Made by a program: the position numbers and the translations under genes
The notes under the pieces: model-generated
The model's database searches: none
Seen by the model: the letters and a program-made list of their open reading frames with translations, nothing else
Told to the model about the DNA's origin: nothing
In this document: piece by piece, positions 46,844 through 56,250 of the stretch
Position numbering within the stretch: position 1 is the stretch's first letter
Layout of the letters: each line of letters begins with the position of its first letter
Assembly (NCBI GenBank): GCA_902629695.1
Contig: CACORY010000001.1
Location: forward strand, 92,566-156,565
DNA length: 64,000 bases
Reading direction: 5' to 3'
Origin: an uncultured Pelagibacteraceae bacterium
GTDB taxonomy: Bacteria; Pseudomonadota; Alphaproteobacteria; Pelagibacterales; Pelagibacteraceae

Positions 46844-48280
46844 ATGGATAAAATTGTAATTTACGATACTGAAACCACGAACTCAACAATATGGGGATCC
46901 ATAATTGAAGTTGGGGCTGTTGTAGTTGATAAAAATTTAAAAGAGATAGGAAAATTAAATATAAGAGGGCGAATGCCAGAGGGCGAGGTGCCGAGTGCAA
47001 AGGCTTTACTTGTTAATTCAACTAGTATCGATTTATTAACTAAAGGCAACTACTCACATTATGACTTCTTAGGTGCTACTGAGAATTTTTTTACAAAATG
47101 TGCTCCTGCTATGTTTATGGGTTGGTCAAATCTTAATTTTGATAGAAGAATGTTTCACTTCAATTTTTTTAAAGGAAATAGATACCCATATGCCACTCAT
47201 TCTTCACCAAATAAAGAACATGATGGTTTACATATTGCAAGAGCAGCTCAAACTTTAAATCCTGAAACTTTAAAAACTGAATTAACTGAGGCTGGAAATC
47301 CAAGTCTAGCTTTAGAAGCATTAGCTAGAATGCAAGGATTTGATACTTCTCAACAACACACAGCTTATCATGATGCATATACTGCCCTAAAGGTACTTAG
47401 AATAATTAAAGATAAACATAAAGAGAATTGGGAAGAATTTTTAAAAACATCAACAAAATCAAGTGTGGAAACACTTTTAACTAATGAGGGGATTTATTCT
47501 ATTTTTGAAAATGTAAAGGGGAGAAATATGATGTATCTTGGTTGCTCATTACATCCTAAGCACTCCTTTCATCCATCTTATGCTTCATGGGGATATTTGT
47601 GGGACTGTCGTAGAGATCCAGAACCATTAATAAATTTACCTATTAATCAACTTAGGGATGTTTTAAAAAAAATGAGCCCCAAAGCCCTGAGGGTTTTAAA
47701 AACAAATAAAGCACCAGTGGTCTTGGATAAACAGTTTGCATTAAAACAAAAGCCATATACAGATTTAGATTTAGAGACAATTAAAAAGAGAGCATATTTA
47801 GTAAGAAATAGCGAAAACTTTTGTAAGAATATTCAAACTATTCATAGAGAAGCAGCAGAAGAAAAAGAACAAACTAAAACCCAAGAAGATTTATTACCAG
47901 AAGAAACTTTGTATGAAAAATTTATTCCAAACAAAGATACTGCTTTATTCAAAACATGGCATAGTTCATCTTGGGAGGATAAATTAAGAATGTTAGATAA
48001 ATTTCAAGATAAAAGATGTAGCTGGTTTGGACAAAAAATTATCTATCAAGAAGCTCCACAAATTTTACCACCAGACTTGTATAAAAATATCAAAAGTGAA
48101 ATTGCTAGACGTATATTAAGTAAGAATAAAGAGAAATGGCAAACAGTAAATATGGCTTATACAGAAATAGATTATCTTAGGGATCAAGCCTCAAACAAGA
48201 ATGACGAAGAAGAATTAAAAAAATTGGATGAAATTAATCAATTTATTATGTCAATTGAAAAAAAATATGAATTTGTATAG
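46844..48280 (+). CDS. sbcB: exonuclease I (single-strand DNA 3'-5' exonuclease)
   Basis: The protein is 478 aa, close to E. coli ExoI. The DEDDh catalytic residues are visible: YDTET (Asp8, Glu10), WSNLNFDRRMFHF, and HTAYHDAYTALKVL. The C-terminal part holds the SH3-like and helical domains (GCSLHPKHSFHPSY, LWDCRRDPEPL). It removes 3' single-strand tails in recombination and mismatch repair. It is last in the rmuC/exonuclease/sbcB set, followed by trx after 34 bases. Confidence 0.92.
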   Translation: MDKIVIYDTETTNSTIWGSIIEVGAVVVDKNLKEIGKLNIRGRMPEGEVPSAKALLVNSTSIDLLTKGNYSHYDFLGATENFFTKCAPAMFMGWSNLNFDRRMFHFNFFKGNRYPYATHSSPNKEHDGLHIARAAQTLNPETLKTELTEAGNPSLALEALARMQGFDTSQQHTAYHDAYTALKVLRIIKDKHKENWEEFLKTSTKSSVETLLTNEGIYSIFENVKGRNMMYLGCSLHPKHSFHPSYASWGYLWDCRRDPEPLINLPINQLRDVLKKMSPKALRVLKTNKAPVVLDKQFALKQKPYTDLDLETIKKRAYLVRNSENFCKNIQTIHREAAEEKEQTKTQEDLLPEETLYEKFIPNKDTALFKTWHSSSWEDKLRMLDKFQDKRCSWFGQKIIYQEAPQILPPDLYKNIKSEIARRILSKNKEKWQTVNMAYTEIDYLRDQASNKNDEEELKKLDEINQFIMSIEKKYEFV

Positions 48281-48314
48281 TTGACTTTGATGATAATAAT
48301 AATACAAAAAAAAT

Positions 48315-48632
48315 ATGCTTATAGATTTTAAAGATGATGATTTTGAAAATAAAATCAAAAATGAAGATATTTCAGTAATTCAATTTAGTGCTGCATGGTG
48401 TGGACCTTGCAAAGCACTAAAACCAATCATGGATAAACTGGCTGATGAGTATAAAGATAAGGCTGGTTTTTATTATGCTGATATTGAAGAAGGAGGAATT
48501 AATACTGGAAGTGCAGCAGGAATAAGAGGTGTACCCACAGTAATAATTTATAAAAAAGGCGTTGAAGTAGACAGAAAAGTTGGTGGAGTACCAGAAAGCA
48601 ACATGAAAGAGTTTTTAGAAAAAAATATTTAA
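48315..48632 (+). CDS. trx: thioredoxin
   Basis: The protein is 105 aa. It has the active site AWCGPCKALKPIMDKLA (Cys-Gly-Pro-Cys), the cis-proline RGVPTVIIYKKG and the C-terminal GGVPESNMKEFL. It is a general disulphide reductant. It overlaps convergent folC by four bases. In many Alphaproteobacteria trx lies next to folC, as here. Confidence 0.96.
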   Translation: MLIDFKDDDFENKIKNEDISVIQFSAAWCGPCKALKPIMDKLADEYKDKAGFYYADIEEGGINTGSAAGIRGVPTVIIYKKGVEVDRKVGGVPESNMKEFLEKNI

Positions 48633-49894
48633 TTTAATTTTAGAAACTCTCCACTTAGATATAAAGACCCAGCAATTATTATCAGATCATTCTTTTTTAA
48701 TGGAATAGATTTGATTGCTTGCTCTATACTTTCTTTATATTGAATATTTGGCAAATTTTGAAACTTTTGTTTTAATTCAATCCCACTAATAGCATTTGGC
48801 TGATTAGGAATATCAATTGTAGTGAATGAGGAAATATTCTTGAAATAGCTTATATATTTTTTATGATCCTTATTTGCCATCATTCCTACTATAAGATGTT
48901 TGTCACAATCTAAAGTTTGAAGATATTCATTTAAAACTTTAGACCCATCCTCATTGTGACTTCCATCTAATAATAATCGATTATTTTTGATTATATCTTT
49001 AAGTTTTCCAGACTTAATTTCTTGTAATCTTGCAATACTTTTTATTTTAGTAATGCCTTTTTCAATATGGTTGTTATTAATTTCAAGATCTAAAGTTCTT
49101 AAAGTTGCAATAGCAGCTGATATATTTCCCAATTGAAACTGACCTAAAACGTTGGGGGGTTCTAGTTTTAATCCACCAAATTTATCCTCGTAATACCAAT
49201 AACCATTTTCTTTATTTGTGTAACTAAAATCTTCATTAAAAAAGTACTTTTTTGATTTATTGTCAGATATAGTTTTCTTAATACATTGCATTGTCTTTTC
49301 ATCTCTTTGCTTTGCAACAATAATATTTGAATTTAAAAGTGATGAGGTTTTTTCAAAAATAATTCTTTTAATAGTACGATCACTCTCTGGGAGCCAATCC
49401 ATATGATCATTTGATGTAGAACAAACAACACTAGCAAGATTATTCTTAAATACATTCGTTGCATCGAATTTATGGAAGAGCCCACTTTCCACTAAACAAA
49501 TATTATCTGGATATTGTGCTGCTTTATAAAGGAAACATGCTGTGAGTACTTCAAAAATTGTAGCTGGTTGGTTTTGATTAATTTCTTCAACTTCCTCAAA
49601 TAGTTTTGCAAGCTCGTCATCACTTAATTCTTGATTATTAAATATAAAACGTTCGTTAATTTTAAGAATATGAGGACTTGTATATACATTACATTTAATG
49701 TTGGCTTCTTTGAGAATTGAAAACATCCCGGCAATAGTACTAAACTTCCCATTAGTTCCAACTACAGAAATTACTTTCATTTTATTTTGAGGGTTTCCAA
49801 GTTTTTGACAAAGAGATTTAATTCGATCTAAACTAAGATCTATCTCGCGTTTATGCAGTTTTTGAAAGCGATTGAGAATTTTCTGAAGTTTCAT
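48629..49894 (-). CDS. folC: folylpolyglutamate / dihydrofolate synthase
   Basis: The protein is 421 aa. It has the Mur-ligase fold with P-loop VVGTNGKFSTIAG (residues 44-56), YTSPHILKINERFIFN, the ATP site LVESGLFHKFDATN, and DGSHNEDGSKVL. The P-loop has Phe51 where FolC normally has Gly (GTNGKGS/T), confirmed on the DNA (TTT). It adds glutamate to folates. It overlaps accD by 44 bases. Confidence 0.92.
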   Translation of the reverse strand: MKLQKILNRFQKLHKREIDLSLDRIKSLCQKLGNPQNKMKVISVVGTNGKFSTIAGMFSILKEANIKCNVYTSPHILKINERFIFNNQELSDDELAKLFEEVEEINQNQPATIFEVLTACFLYKAAQYPDNICLVESGLFHKFDATNVFKNNLASVVCSTSNDHMDWLPESDRTIKRIIFEKTSSLLNSNIIVAKQRDEKTMQCIKKTISDNKSKKYFFNEDFSYTNKENGYWYYEDKFGGLKLEPPNVLGQFQLGNISAAIATLRTLDLEINNNHIEKGITKIKSIARLQEIKSGKLKDIIKNNRLLLDGSHNEDGSKVLNEYLQTLDCDKHLIVGMMANKDHKKYISYFKNISSFTTIDIPNQPNAISGIELKQKFQNLPNIQYKESIEQAIKSIPLKKNDLIIIAGSLYLSGEFLKLN

Positions 49895-50780
49895 TTTCTT
49901 CAGTGCTTATACCAGAATTTTCCTTTAACAATATTGATAATAAGGTTCCAATTTTAGAGGTTAGATCTTTTCTATCTACTATTAAATCTACAAATCCACT
50001 TTTCTGTACGTAACGGCTTTTTTGAAAACCCTCGGGTAGTTCTTCTTTAATAGTTGCTTTTATTACACGAGCACCTGCAAAAGAAATTAAGCAATGATCA
50101 GATTCAGCAATATGAAGATCACCCAACATTGCATATGAAGCTGTAATACCTCCTGCAGTAGGATCGGTTAAAACAACAATATATGGAAGGTTATTTTTTT
50201 TGAGTTCATTTATTGCTAAAGTTGTTCTTGTCATTTGAGATAAAGAAATTAAACTTTCCATCATTCTCATTCCTCCACCTGAGCTAAAACACACAAATGG
50301 TGTTTGATTTTCTATGGCATATTGTATTCCATATAAAAAAGCCTCACCTTCTGCTGCTGCCATCGAAGCTCCTAAGAAGTCAAAGTCAGATGCAACTGCT
50401 GTAATTTTGATGTTATTTATAGAGCCTGACACAACCATCATCCCACAATCCATACCAGTTTTCTTTCTAGCATTTTTTAATCTATCTTTATAAGTTTTTG
50501 AATCTGTCCAATTTAAAGGATCATCTTTGGGAATTGGTGTTTTAAATATTTGGTAATTATTTTTTCCAAACAAAATATCAAATCTTTGTTTTGGGTTGAT
50601 CCGGTGATGTTTATTACAATCTGGACAAACCCAAAGATTTTCTTCAAAATCTTTTTTTAAAATTGGCCCCTTACAACATGAAGTCCAATCGCTATTTGCT
50701 ATATCCTCTTTAGTGGCTCTTTTATGAATAGCAGATTTAATTTTTTCGCCTGCTTTAATTATTTTTGTAATCCAATTCAT
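49851..50780 (-). CDS. accD: acetyl-CoA carboxylase carboxyltransferase subunit beta
   Basis: The protein is 309 aa. It shows FSSGGGMRMMESLISLSQM, VLTDPTAGGITASYAMLGD, FAGARVIKATI and EGFQKSRYVQKSGFVD. The N-terminal zinc finger is irregular: second pair VCPDC (52, 55) is normal, but the first reads SCCKGP (35, 36), adjacent cysteines rather than CxxC. It transfers carboxyl from biotin-BCCP to acetyl-CoA with AccA. It overlaps trpA by four bases and folC by 44. Confidence 0.95.
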   Translation of the reverse strand: MNWITKIIKAGEKIKSAIHKRATKEDIANSDWTSCCKGPILKKDFEENLWVCPDCNKHHRINPKQRFDILFGKNNYQIFKTPIPKDDPLNWTDSKTYKDRLKNARKKTGMDCGMMVVSGSINNIKITAVASDFDFLGASMAAAEGEAFLYGIQYAIENQTPFVCFSSGGGMRMMESLISLSQMTRTTLAINELKKNNLPYIVVLTDPTAGGITASYAMLGDLHIAESDHCLISFAGARVIKATIKEELPEGFQKSRYVQKSGFVDLIVDRKDLTSKIGTLLSILLKENSGISTEENETSENSQSLSKTA

Positions 50781-51583
50781 TTTATTTTATTTTTTAATCT
50801 TTTTACCACTTTAATAACATTTGTGACGGTATTTTGTCTTTTTTTTATTGAGTCTGTAATTTCTTTACAAATAGCGCTTCCTACAACTAAACCATCTGCT
50901 ATTTTTAAGGATTTTATTGTTTTGTCCGTAATTCCGAATCCAATAACTACTTTTTTAGTCTTATTAAGTTTTTTAATTTTTTGATAATTTTCTATAATTT
51001 TCTTCGGTGATATTTTCAACTTTCCTCCAGTTGTGGAAAGCATACTAATATAATAAATCATGTCGTGAGAGTCTCTTATGATTTGTTTTAATCTTTTTTT
51101 AGAAGTTGTAGGCGAAATTAGTTGAATAAAATTAATATTTTTTTTTTTACATTTAGATGCAAAATTCTTATTTTCTGGATAAGGTAAGTCGACAACAATC
51201 AATCCATCTACATTAGACTTTTTACACATATTGATAAATCGGTTTTCTCGGTATTGATAAATCATATTGTAATAACCCATCAAAATAATTGGCTTATCTT
51301 TAATTTGCTTTTTAAATTGTTTAGCAATTGAAAAAACATCGTTTATCTTTATTCCATTTTTGATAGCTCTGTATGAGCTTGATTGAATTTGACCACCATC
51401 TGCTATAGGTGTATTATGAGGAAATCCGAGTTCACAGATGTCTGCATATTTAGAAATTGATTTTAAAATCTCTAAAGATTTCTTTTTTGTATTATCTCCA
51501 GCTACCGTATATGTAAGAAGTGCTGGTCTATTCTCTCTATCGGCAGTTTTAAAGGATTGAATTAACAAAGATTCTCTCATCAA
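50777..51583 (-). CDS. trpA: tryptophan synthase alpha subunit
   Basis: The protein is 268 aa. It shows ADICELGFPHNTPIADGGQIQSSS (catalytic Glu in ELGFP), LMGYYNMIYQY, DGLIVVDLPYPEN (catalytic Asp), FIQLISPTTSKKRLK, and late VIGFGI and ADGLVVGSAI. It cleaves indole-3-glycerol phosphate and passes indole to TrpB. It overlaps trpB and accD by four bases each. Confidence 0.96.
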   Translation of the reverse strand: MMRESLLIQSFKTADRENRPALLTYTVAGDNTKKKSLEILKSISKYADICELGFPHNTPIADGGQIQSSSYRAIKNGIKINDVFSIAKQFKKQIKDKPIILMGYYNMIYQYRENRFINMCKKSNVDGLIVVDLPYPENKNFASKCKKKNINFIQLISPTTSKKRLKQIIRDSHDMIYYISMLSTTGGKLKISPKKIIENYQKIKKLNKTKKVVIGFGITDKTIKSLKIADGLVVGSAICKEITDSIKKRQNTVTNVIKVVKRLKNKIK

Positions 51584-52809
51584 TATTTGCCCAATCTTTT
51601 TTTCAAAATATCACGGTCTTTTTTAGCGTCACCACATGAATTTACTATTATGATTGTATCTTTACTTAATTTTGGAGCAATTTTTATAGCCTCCGCAAAA
51701 GCATGACTTGGTTCTAAGCTTGGATTAAGTTTTTCAAATTTTGTTACCAATTTATAAGCATTAAGAGCTTCCTCATCGGTTGCAAATGTGTATCTCGCTC
51801 TCTTAGTATCTTTTAAAAAACAGTGAATAGGTGAAACAGATGGGTAGTCAAGACCTGCTGAGATAGATTCAGTTTCTTTAATTTGACCTTCATTATCTTG
51901 ACAACAATATGCAGCGGCTCCGTGCAATATACCTAATTTTGCACCCCTACTTAAAGGCGCAGCATGAAGTTTTGAATTTTTTGGTCCCCCAGCTTCAACT
52001 CCAATTAATTCAACTTGTCTTTTGTCATAATCAATGAATTCACTCCAGAAACCATAAGCTGAACTTCCTCCACCAACACAATTTATTAATTTAATTTTTT
52101 TTGGTATATTATTAAATTCATTTTTTAATTGCATCTTGAGTTCTCTTGAAATTTGTGAAGTACTCCAACCACAAATTTTTACGAATATATTAGGTCCGAC
52201 TGTACTCCCAACGGCCATATGAGTAGTATCACAATTTGAAACCCAATATCTCATGCATTCACTAACTGCATCAACAAGTGTTTGACTTCCAGTATAAACA
52301 GGAATTATTTCAGCACCATTTTTTTTCATGGCATCACAGTTAGGTTTTTGCCTTTTGATATCTTTAGCTCCCATAAAAATTTTACATTTAAGACCAAATT
52401 TTTTTGCTGCCATACTCAACATTTTACCCGCATATCCTGCACCTGTATCACCAACAATATACTTTTTACCCATAGCCTTACAAATTAATGCATGAACTGT
52501 TGCATTGTATATTTTGTGAGCTCCACCATTTGCCTCAGAAACTACTTTAGCCCAAATTTGAGCTCCATCTAAATGACTAGATAAATTTTGAAGTTTAATA
52601 AAAGAAGTTGGAGAGCCTACATAATTTTTAAAATAAAAATCCCTTTTTTTTATAAAATTTTTATTTTTTCTTAGTTTTTGAAACTCTTTAGTTAAGTCTT
52701 CTATTGGCTTTTTTAAAGTTTCGGGAATAAAACTACCACCAAATTTTCCACCCCAAAATCCATTTTTATCGTGCTGATCTATAAGAGGTATATTTTTTTT
52801 AAGTCTCAT
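51580..52809 (-). CDS. trpB: tryptophan synthase beta subunit
   Basis: The protein is 409 aa. It shows NGFWGGKFGGSFIPETL, the PLP lysine in GGAHKIYNATVHAL, GDTGAGYAGKMLSMAAKKFG, CVGGGSSAYGFW and ESISAGLDYPSVSP. The usual EDLNHTGAHKIN appears here as SEANGGAHKIYNA, and the KTGAGQ/ETGAGQHG loop reads GDTGAGYAGK, so the active-site loops are divergent. It joins indole and serine to make tryptophan. It overlaps trpF by 11 bases. Confidence 0.92.
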   Translation of the reverse strand: MRLKKNIPLIDQHDKNGFWGGKFGGSFIPETLKKPIEDLTKEFQKLRKNKNFIKKRDFYFKNYVGSPTSFIKLQNLSSHLDGAQIWAKVVSEANGGAHKIYNATVHALICKAMGKKYIVGDTGAGYAGKMLSMAAKKFGLKCKIFMGAKDIKRQKPNCDAMKKNGAEIIPVYTGSQTLVDAVSECMRYWVSNCDTTHMAVGSTVGPNIFVKICGWSTSQISRELKMQLKNEFNNIPKKIKLINCVGGGSSAYGFWSEFIDYDKRQVELIGVEAGGPKNSKLHAAPLSRGAKLGILHGAAAYCCQDNEGQIKETESISAGLDYPSVSPIHCFLKDTKRARYTFATDEEALNAYKLVTKFEKLNPSLEPSHAFAEAIKIAPKLSKDTIIIVNSCGDAKKDRDILKKRLGKY

Positions 52810-53428
52810 AATTTAAGTTTTTAATCTTTTGTAAAAAAGTTTCAATTTTGGAAATATCTTTTAATCCAGAAGTTTCAAGTCCGCCAGAAATATCAATAAT
52901 ATCTGCTATTTTTTTTAAATTTTCAAGATTTTCATTTATTTTAATATTTCCTGCGATCATAACTTCTTTATCAAAATTAATATTTTTTATTAGTGAATGA
53001 TCAAATGACACACTTTTTTCATAACCTTTGCCATCAAATAAATATATATCAGCAATATCTTTATATAGCTTATAATTATTGATATGATCAATATTTTCAA
53101 CGGTTAATGCAGTGATAATTTTTATGTTGTATTTTCTTTTGATAGCCTCTGTTTTTACAGGTGTGCAATTGTAAAGTTGATAATAATCAAATGGTAAATC
53201 TTTAATTTGTTCGAGAATTTGATCATCAGGGTTTACTAAAATTGATACATATTTAGAATTTTTTTTATCTATTTTTAAAAGTTCTTTGAGTTTTTCAAGA
53301 GGAACAAATCTTTTTGATTTTTGATAATTTGTAATAAACCCAACAAATTTGGGTGGATAATTATGGTTTACTATATATTTTAATGTAGCAGAGTCTGATA
53401 CTCCACATATTTTGGATTTAAGGATCAT
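52799..53428 (-). CDS. trpF: phosphoribosylanthranilate isomerase
   Basis: The protein is 209 aa. It starts with KICGVSDSATLKYIV (catalytic Cys in KICG), shows PPKFVGFI, VSILVNPDD, YQLYNCTPV, and the phosphate-binding end IDISGGLETSGLKD. Catalyses an Amadori rearrangement in tryptophan synthesis. It overlaps pyrF by four bases. Confidence 0.92.
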   Translation of the reverse strand: MILKSKICGVSDSATLKYIVNHNYPPKFVGFITNYQKSKRFVPLEKLKELLKIDKKNSKYVSILVNPDDQILEQIKDLPFDYYQLYNCTPVKTEAIKRKYNIKIITALTVENIDHINNYKLYKDIADIYLFDGKGYEKSVSFDHSLIKNINFDKEVMIAGNIKINENLENLKKIADIIDISGGLETSGLKDISKIETFLQKIKNLNYET

Positions 53429-54102
53429 TTAATAAGATGATCAATTAATTTTTTCATATTGTTTTTTATATTTCCTTGAGTTACAGGTCTTCCAATTACA
53501 AGCGCATTACTTCCATTCTCAAAAGCTTTTTTGGGAGTTAAAATCCTTTTTTGGTCATGAGAATTTTTATTTAATCTTATCCCAGGAGTAATTATTTCTT
53601 TTTTGAAAACTTTTCTCACAATACTTACTTCTTGTGCACTACAGACTATAGCATCCAATTTTGCTTTGTTAGCCAATTTAGCTTGATGAAGAACTAATTC
53701 TTTTAGTTTTCGACTAAAGCCTATTTCTTTTAAACCCTTATTATCAAGAGATGTAAGGATAGTCACACCTACTAACTTAGTTTTACCTGAATTTTTTTTG
53801 GCTGCTTTTAATGCCTGTAAACCTGAGCTTATATGTATTGTTAGATAGTTCGCATTTAAATATTTGATTGCTTTTACTGTTGAGGCACAAGTATTTGGAA
53901 TGTCATGAATTTTGAGATCAGCGAAGATTATTTTTTTTCTCAATTTTGAGACAAAGTTTTGTCCATTTATTGAGTTTAAAAATTCTAATCCAAATTTATA
54001 TCCAATTTTTATTTTAGTACTTTTGGTGTCTTTTATTATCTTTTTTATTTTTGAAATATTTGTAGTATCACAAGCAATAAAAATTTTACTCTTTTTCATC
54101 AT
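53425..54102 (-). CDS. pyrF: orotidine-5'-phosphate decarboxylase
   Basis: The protein is 225 aa. It shows IFIACDTTNISKI, KIGYKFGLEF, the catalytic array FADLKIHDIPNT (D-x-K-x-x-D), VCSAQEV, the phosphate loop TPGIR and ALVIGRPVTQG. It decarboxylates OMP to UMP. It overlaps ihfB by 17 bases and trpF by four. Confidence 0.96.
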   Translation of the reverse strand: MMKKSKIFIACDTTNISKIKKIIKDTKSTKIKIGYKFGLEFLNSINGQNFVSKLRKKIIFADLKIHDIPNTCASTVKAIKYLNANYLTIHISSGLQALKAAKKNSGKTKLVGVTILTSLDNKGLKEIGFSRKLKELVLHQAKLANKAKLDAIVCSAQEVSIVRKVFKKEIITPGIRLNKNSHDQKRILTPKKAFENGSNALVIGRPVTQGNIKNNMKKLIDHLIK

Positions 54103-54379
54103 TTAATTTTTTAAATATATCTTTAGCATACTTAAAGTGTATTGACTTTTTTTTTGGAGTATTAATTTTCTCTCCAGTTTTAGGATTACGAGAAATTCTA
54201 GCTTTTTGGGTATTTGTCGAAAAAACACCAAAACCTCTTATTTCTACCCTTTCTCCTCGTTTAAGTGTGAATTTTATTTCATCGAAAATAATATTAACAA
54301 ATTTCTTAAGATCTTTTTTAAGAAAATTTGGGTAATTTTTAGATAGTTGTTTTAAGATGTTTGATTTTACAACAGACAA
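54086..54379 (-). CDS. ihfB: integration host factor beta-like DNA-bending protein
   Basis: The protein is 97 aa of the HU/IHF family. The signature reads RVEIRGFGVFSTNTQKARISRNPKTGEKI (residues about 43-71), and location directly after rpsA is the classic position of ihfB. It bends DNA and shapes the nucleoid. A homodimeric HU-like role cannot be excluded because no ihfA is in the window. Confidence 0.9.
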   Translation of the reverse strand: MSVVKSNILKQLSKNYPNFLKKDLKKFVNIIFDEIKFTLKRGERVEIRGFGVFSTNTQKARISRNPKTGEKINTPKKKSIHFKYAKDIFKKLNDEKE

Positions 54380-54397
54380 TTTATTTTCGTTTGAACT

Positions 54398-56122
54398 TTA
54401 TTTTTTTTTATCTTTTTTTTTTAGATCTTCAGAAAGTGAGGAGAAAGGTAAATTTTTTCCTGAACCCTCAGATCCATATTTTTCTAAAGCTTCTTTTTTC
54501 TCGATTTCTTCTAAAAGTTTAATACTTAAGCCAACTTTTCTTTTTGATAAATCTAAATCAGCAATAGCACAATCTATACGTTCACCACCTGTAAATCTTG
54601 ATGGTCTAGCATCTGCGGCATTAATTGCAATTTGAGATTTCTTAATCATAAAATCCATTTCACAACCTTCGGGTCTAACTACCAAACCTTTATTATCTGT
54701 TGATATTATTTTAACTGTAATGGTTTGATTTACTTTTTTATCTTTGAACCAATCAAATGGATCTGTTTGAGTTTGTCTTAAACCTACTCTTACTTTTTGC
54801 TCTGAAGTTTTTATCTCTAAAACTTTAACTTTAATTTTGTCACCTTTTTTATATTTTTCTAGCTCTTCTTCTCCATTATTTAAATAAGTCAAATCATTGC
54901 AATGGAGAAATGCATCAATATCAAGATCCTCAACTTTAACAAATAATGAATATTCATTTTTATTTACAATTTCTCCTTCTACAATCGTACCAACCGGATA
55001 TTTTTTGTTAAAAACTTCATATGGATTTTCTTTTGTTAATCTATGAGATATAGCAACTCTTCGTTTTTCTTTATCAATTTCTGTTATTACACAATCTATT
55101 TCATCTCCAACTCTAAACATTTTCTTTGCAGATAAATTTTTCTTAGTCCAACTTAATTCACTTGAATGAAGAAGTGTTGTTAGTCCTGGTTCAAGTTCAC
55201 AAAAAGCTCCGAAGTCCATAATCTTAACTACTTTAACTTTATAGACTTTATTGAGCTCATAATTTTCTACATGTTCAAACGGATCTTGCGATAACTGTTT
55301 GACAGAACAACCAACTTGTAATTTTTCCTTATCCACAGAAATTACCTTTAAATCATGTTTTTCTCCAATATTAAAAACTTCATCGGGGTGATTAACTCTT
55401 GAGTAAGAAATTTCCTGTAAGTGGACTAAAACATCTAACTCACCGTTAACATTAAAAAAACAACCAAATGAGCTGTAACCTTTTACCTCAGCATTTTTAA
55501 TTATATCTCCAACTTTATATTTCTCTATAATTTTAGCTTTATCTTCTTTTTTGAAAGATGAGATGATCTCTCTTCTGGAGACACATGCATTGCCTCTTAC
55601 TTTATCCAATTTGATTAAAGCAAATTTTTGAGGTTCATTCATGAGATGACTAATATCTTTTAACGGTTTATCGCTTATTTGAGATCCTGGTAAAAACATT
55701 AGAGAACCAGTTTCTATATGTTCTACAATACAGCCACCCTTACATTTAGACGTAATTTTTCCCATTATTGGTTCTTTATTCTCGTAAGCCTTAACAAGCT
55801 TGTCCCAACCTTTAATTTTTTGTGCTTTACTAGCAGAAACCACTACTTCTCCATTTTTATCTTCAATTTTTTCTAATAAAACAGAAATCTTTTCTCCAAC
55901 TTTTATTTTTTCAGTCAAGCCCATACTCTTAAGTTCATTAATATCCAACACTGGCTCTGATTTTAAATTTTCTATATACAGAAATACATATTTTTCTGTA
56001 ATTTTATTAATTTTACCTTCAATTATCTTTCCCTCTTCTATTTTGGTTCTTGATAATTGACTTTTAAGTAATTGCTCAAACTCTTTTGATTTTGCGTTAT
56101 CTATTTCTTTAAATAATTCCAT
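54398..56122 (-). CDS. rpsA: 30S ribosomal protein S1
   Basis: The protein is 574 aa with six S1 (OB-fold) repeats; examples are GKINKITEKYVFLYIE, GYSSFGCFFNVNGELDVLVHLQEISYSRV, VVKIMDFGAFCELEPGLTTLLHSSELSW and KIISTDNKGLVVRPEG. It binds mRNA on the small subunit and aids initiation, especially on weak Shine-Dalgarno messages, which are frequent here. Its start codon lies within an inverted repeat (listed separately). Confidence 0.97.
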   Translation of the reverse strand: MELFKEIDNAKSKEFEQLLKSQLSRTKIEEGKIIEGKINKITEKYVFLYIENLKSEPVLDINELKSMGLTEKIKVGEKISVLLEKIEDKNGEVVVSASKAQKIKGWDKLVKAYENKEPIMGKITSKCKGGCIVEHIETGSLMFLPGSQISDKPLKDISHLMNEPQKFALIKLDKVRGNACVSRREIISSFKKEDKAKIIEKYKVGDIIKNAEVKGYSSFGCFFNVNGELDVLVHLQEISYSRVNHPDEVFNIGEKHDLKVISVDKEKLQVGCSVKQLSQDPFEHVENYELNKVYKVKVVKIMDFGAFCELEPGLTTLLHSSELSWTKKNLSAKKMFRVGDEIDCVITEIDKEKRRVAISHRLTKENPYEVFNKKYPVGTIVEGEIVNKNEYSLFVKVEDLDIDAFLHCNDLTYLNNGEEELEKYKKGDKIKVKVLEIKTSEQKVRVGLRQTQTDPFDWFKDKKVNQTITVKIISTDNKGLVVRPEGCEMDFMIKKSQIAINAADARPSRFTGGERIDCAIADLDLSKRKVGLSIKLLEEIEKKEALEKYGSEGSGKNLPFSSLSEDLKKKDKKK

Positions 56123-56150
56123 GCTTTAAGCTTTTAATTTAAAAAGCATG
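56120..56150 (-). promoter_or_regulatory. inverted repeat enclosing the rpsA start codon
   Basis: CATGCTTT (56120-56127) and AAAGCATG (56143-56150) are perfect complements around a 15-base AT loop. On the minus strand the rpsA ATG is part of the 3' arm. A nested GCTTTT/AAAAGC pair is an alternative fold. No Shine-Dalgarno sequence is visible. Folding would hide the start codon, a plausible means for S1 to control its own synthesis. Confidence 0.5.
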
Positions 56151-56250
56151 ACGTTCTACTTAAATTTATCAAATTTATCAATAGTAAAACTTAGAATTTT
56201 TATTAATAATTTATTAAAATAATTACTTTTTTACTCAAAATATTAGGATT

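Noticed and set aside
35105-48280. Integrase, tRNA attachment site or flanking direct repeats for the island
   Set aside because: I saw no integrase or transposase gene, no tRNA at either end, and no obvious long direct repeat, so an integrated prophage is not claimed.
54357-54635. Plus-strand frame opposite the rpsA end
   Set aside because: Antisense shadow of rpsA and ihfB with no recognisable product.
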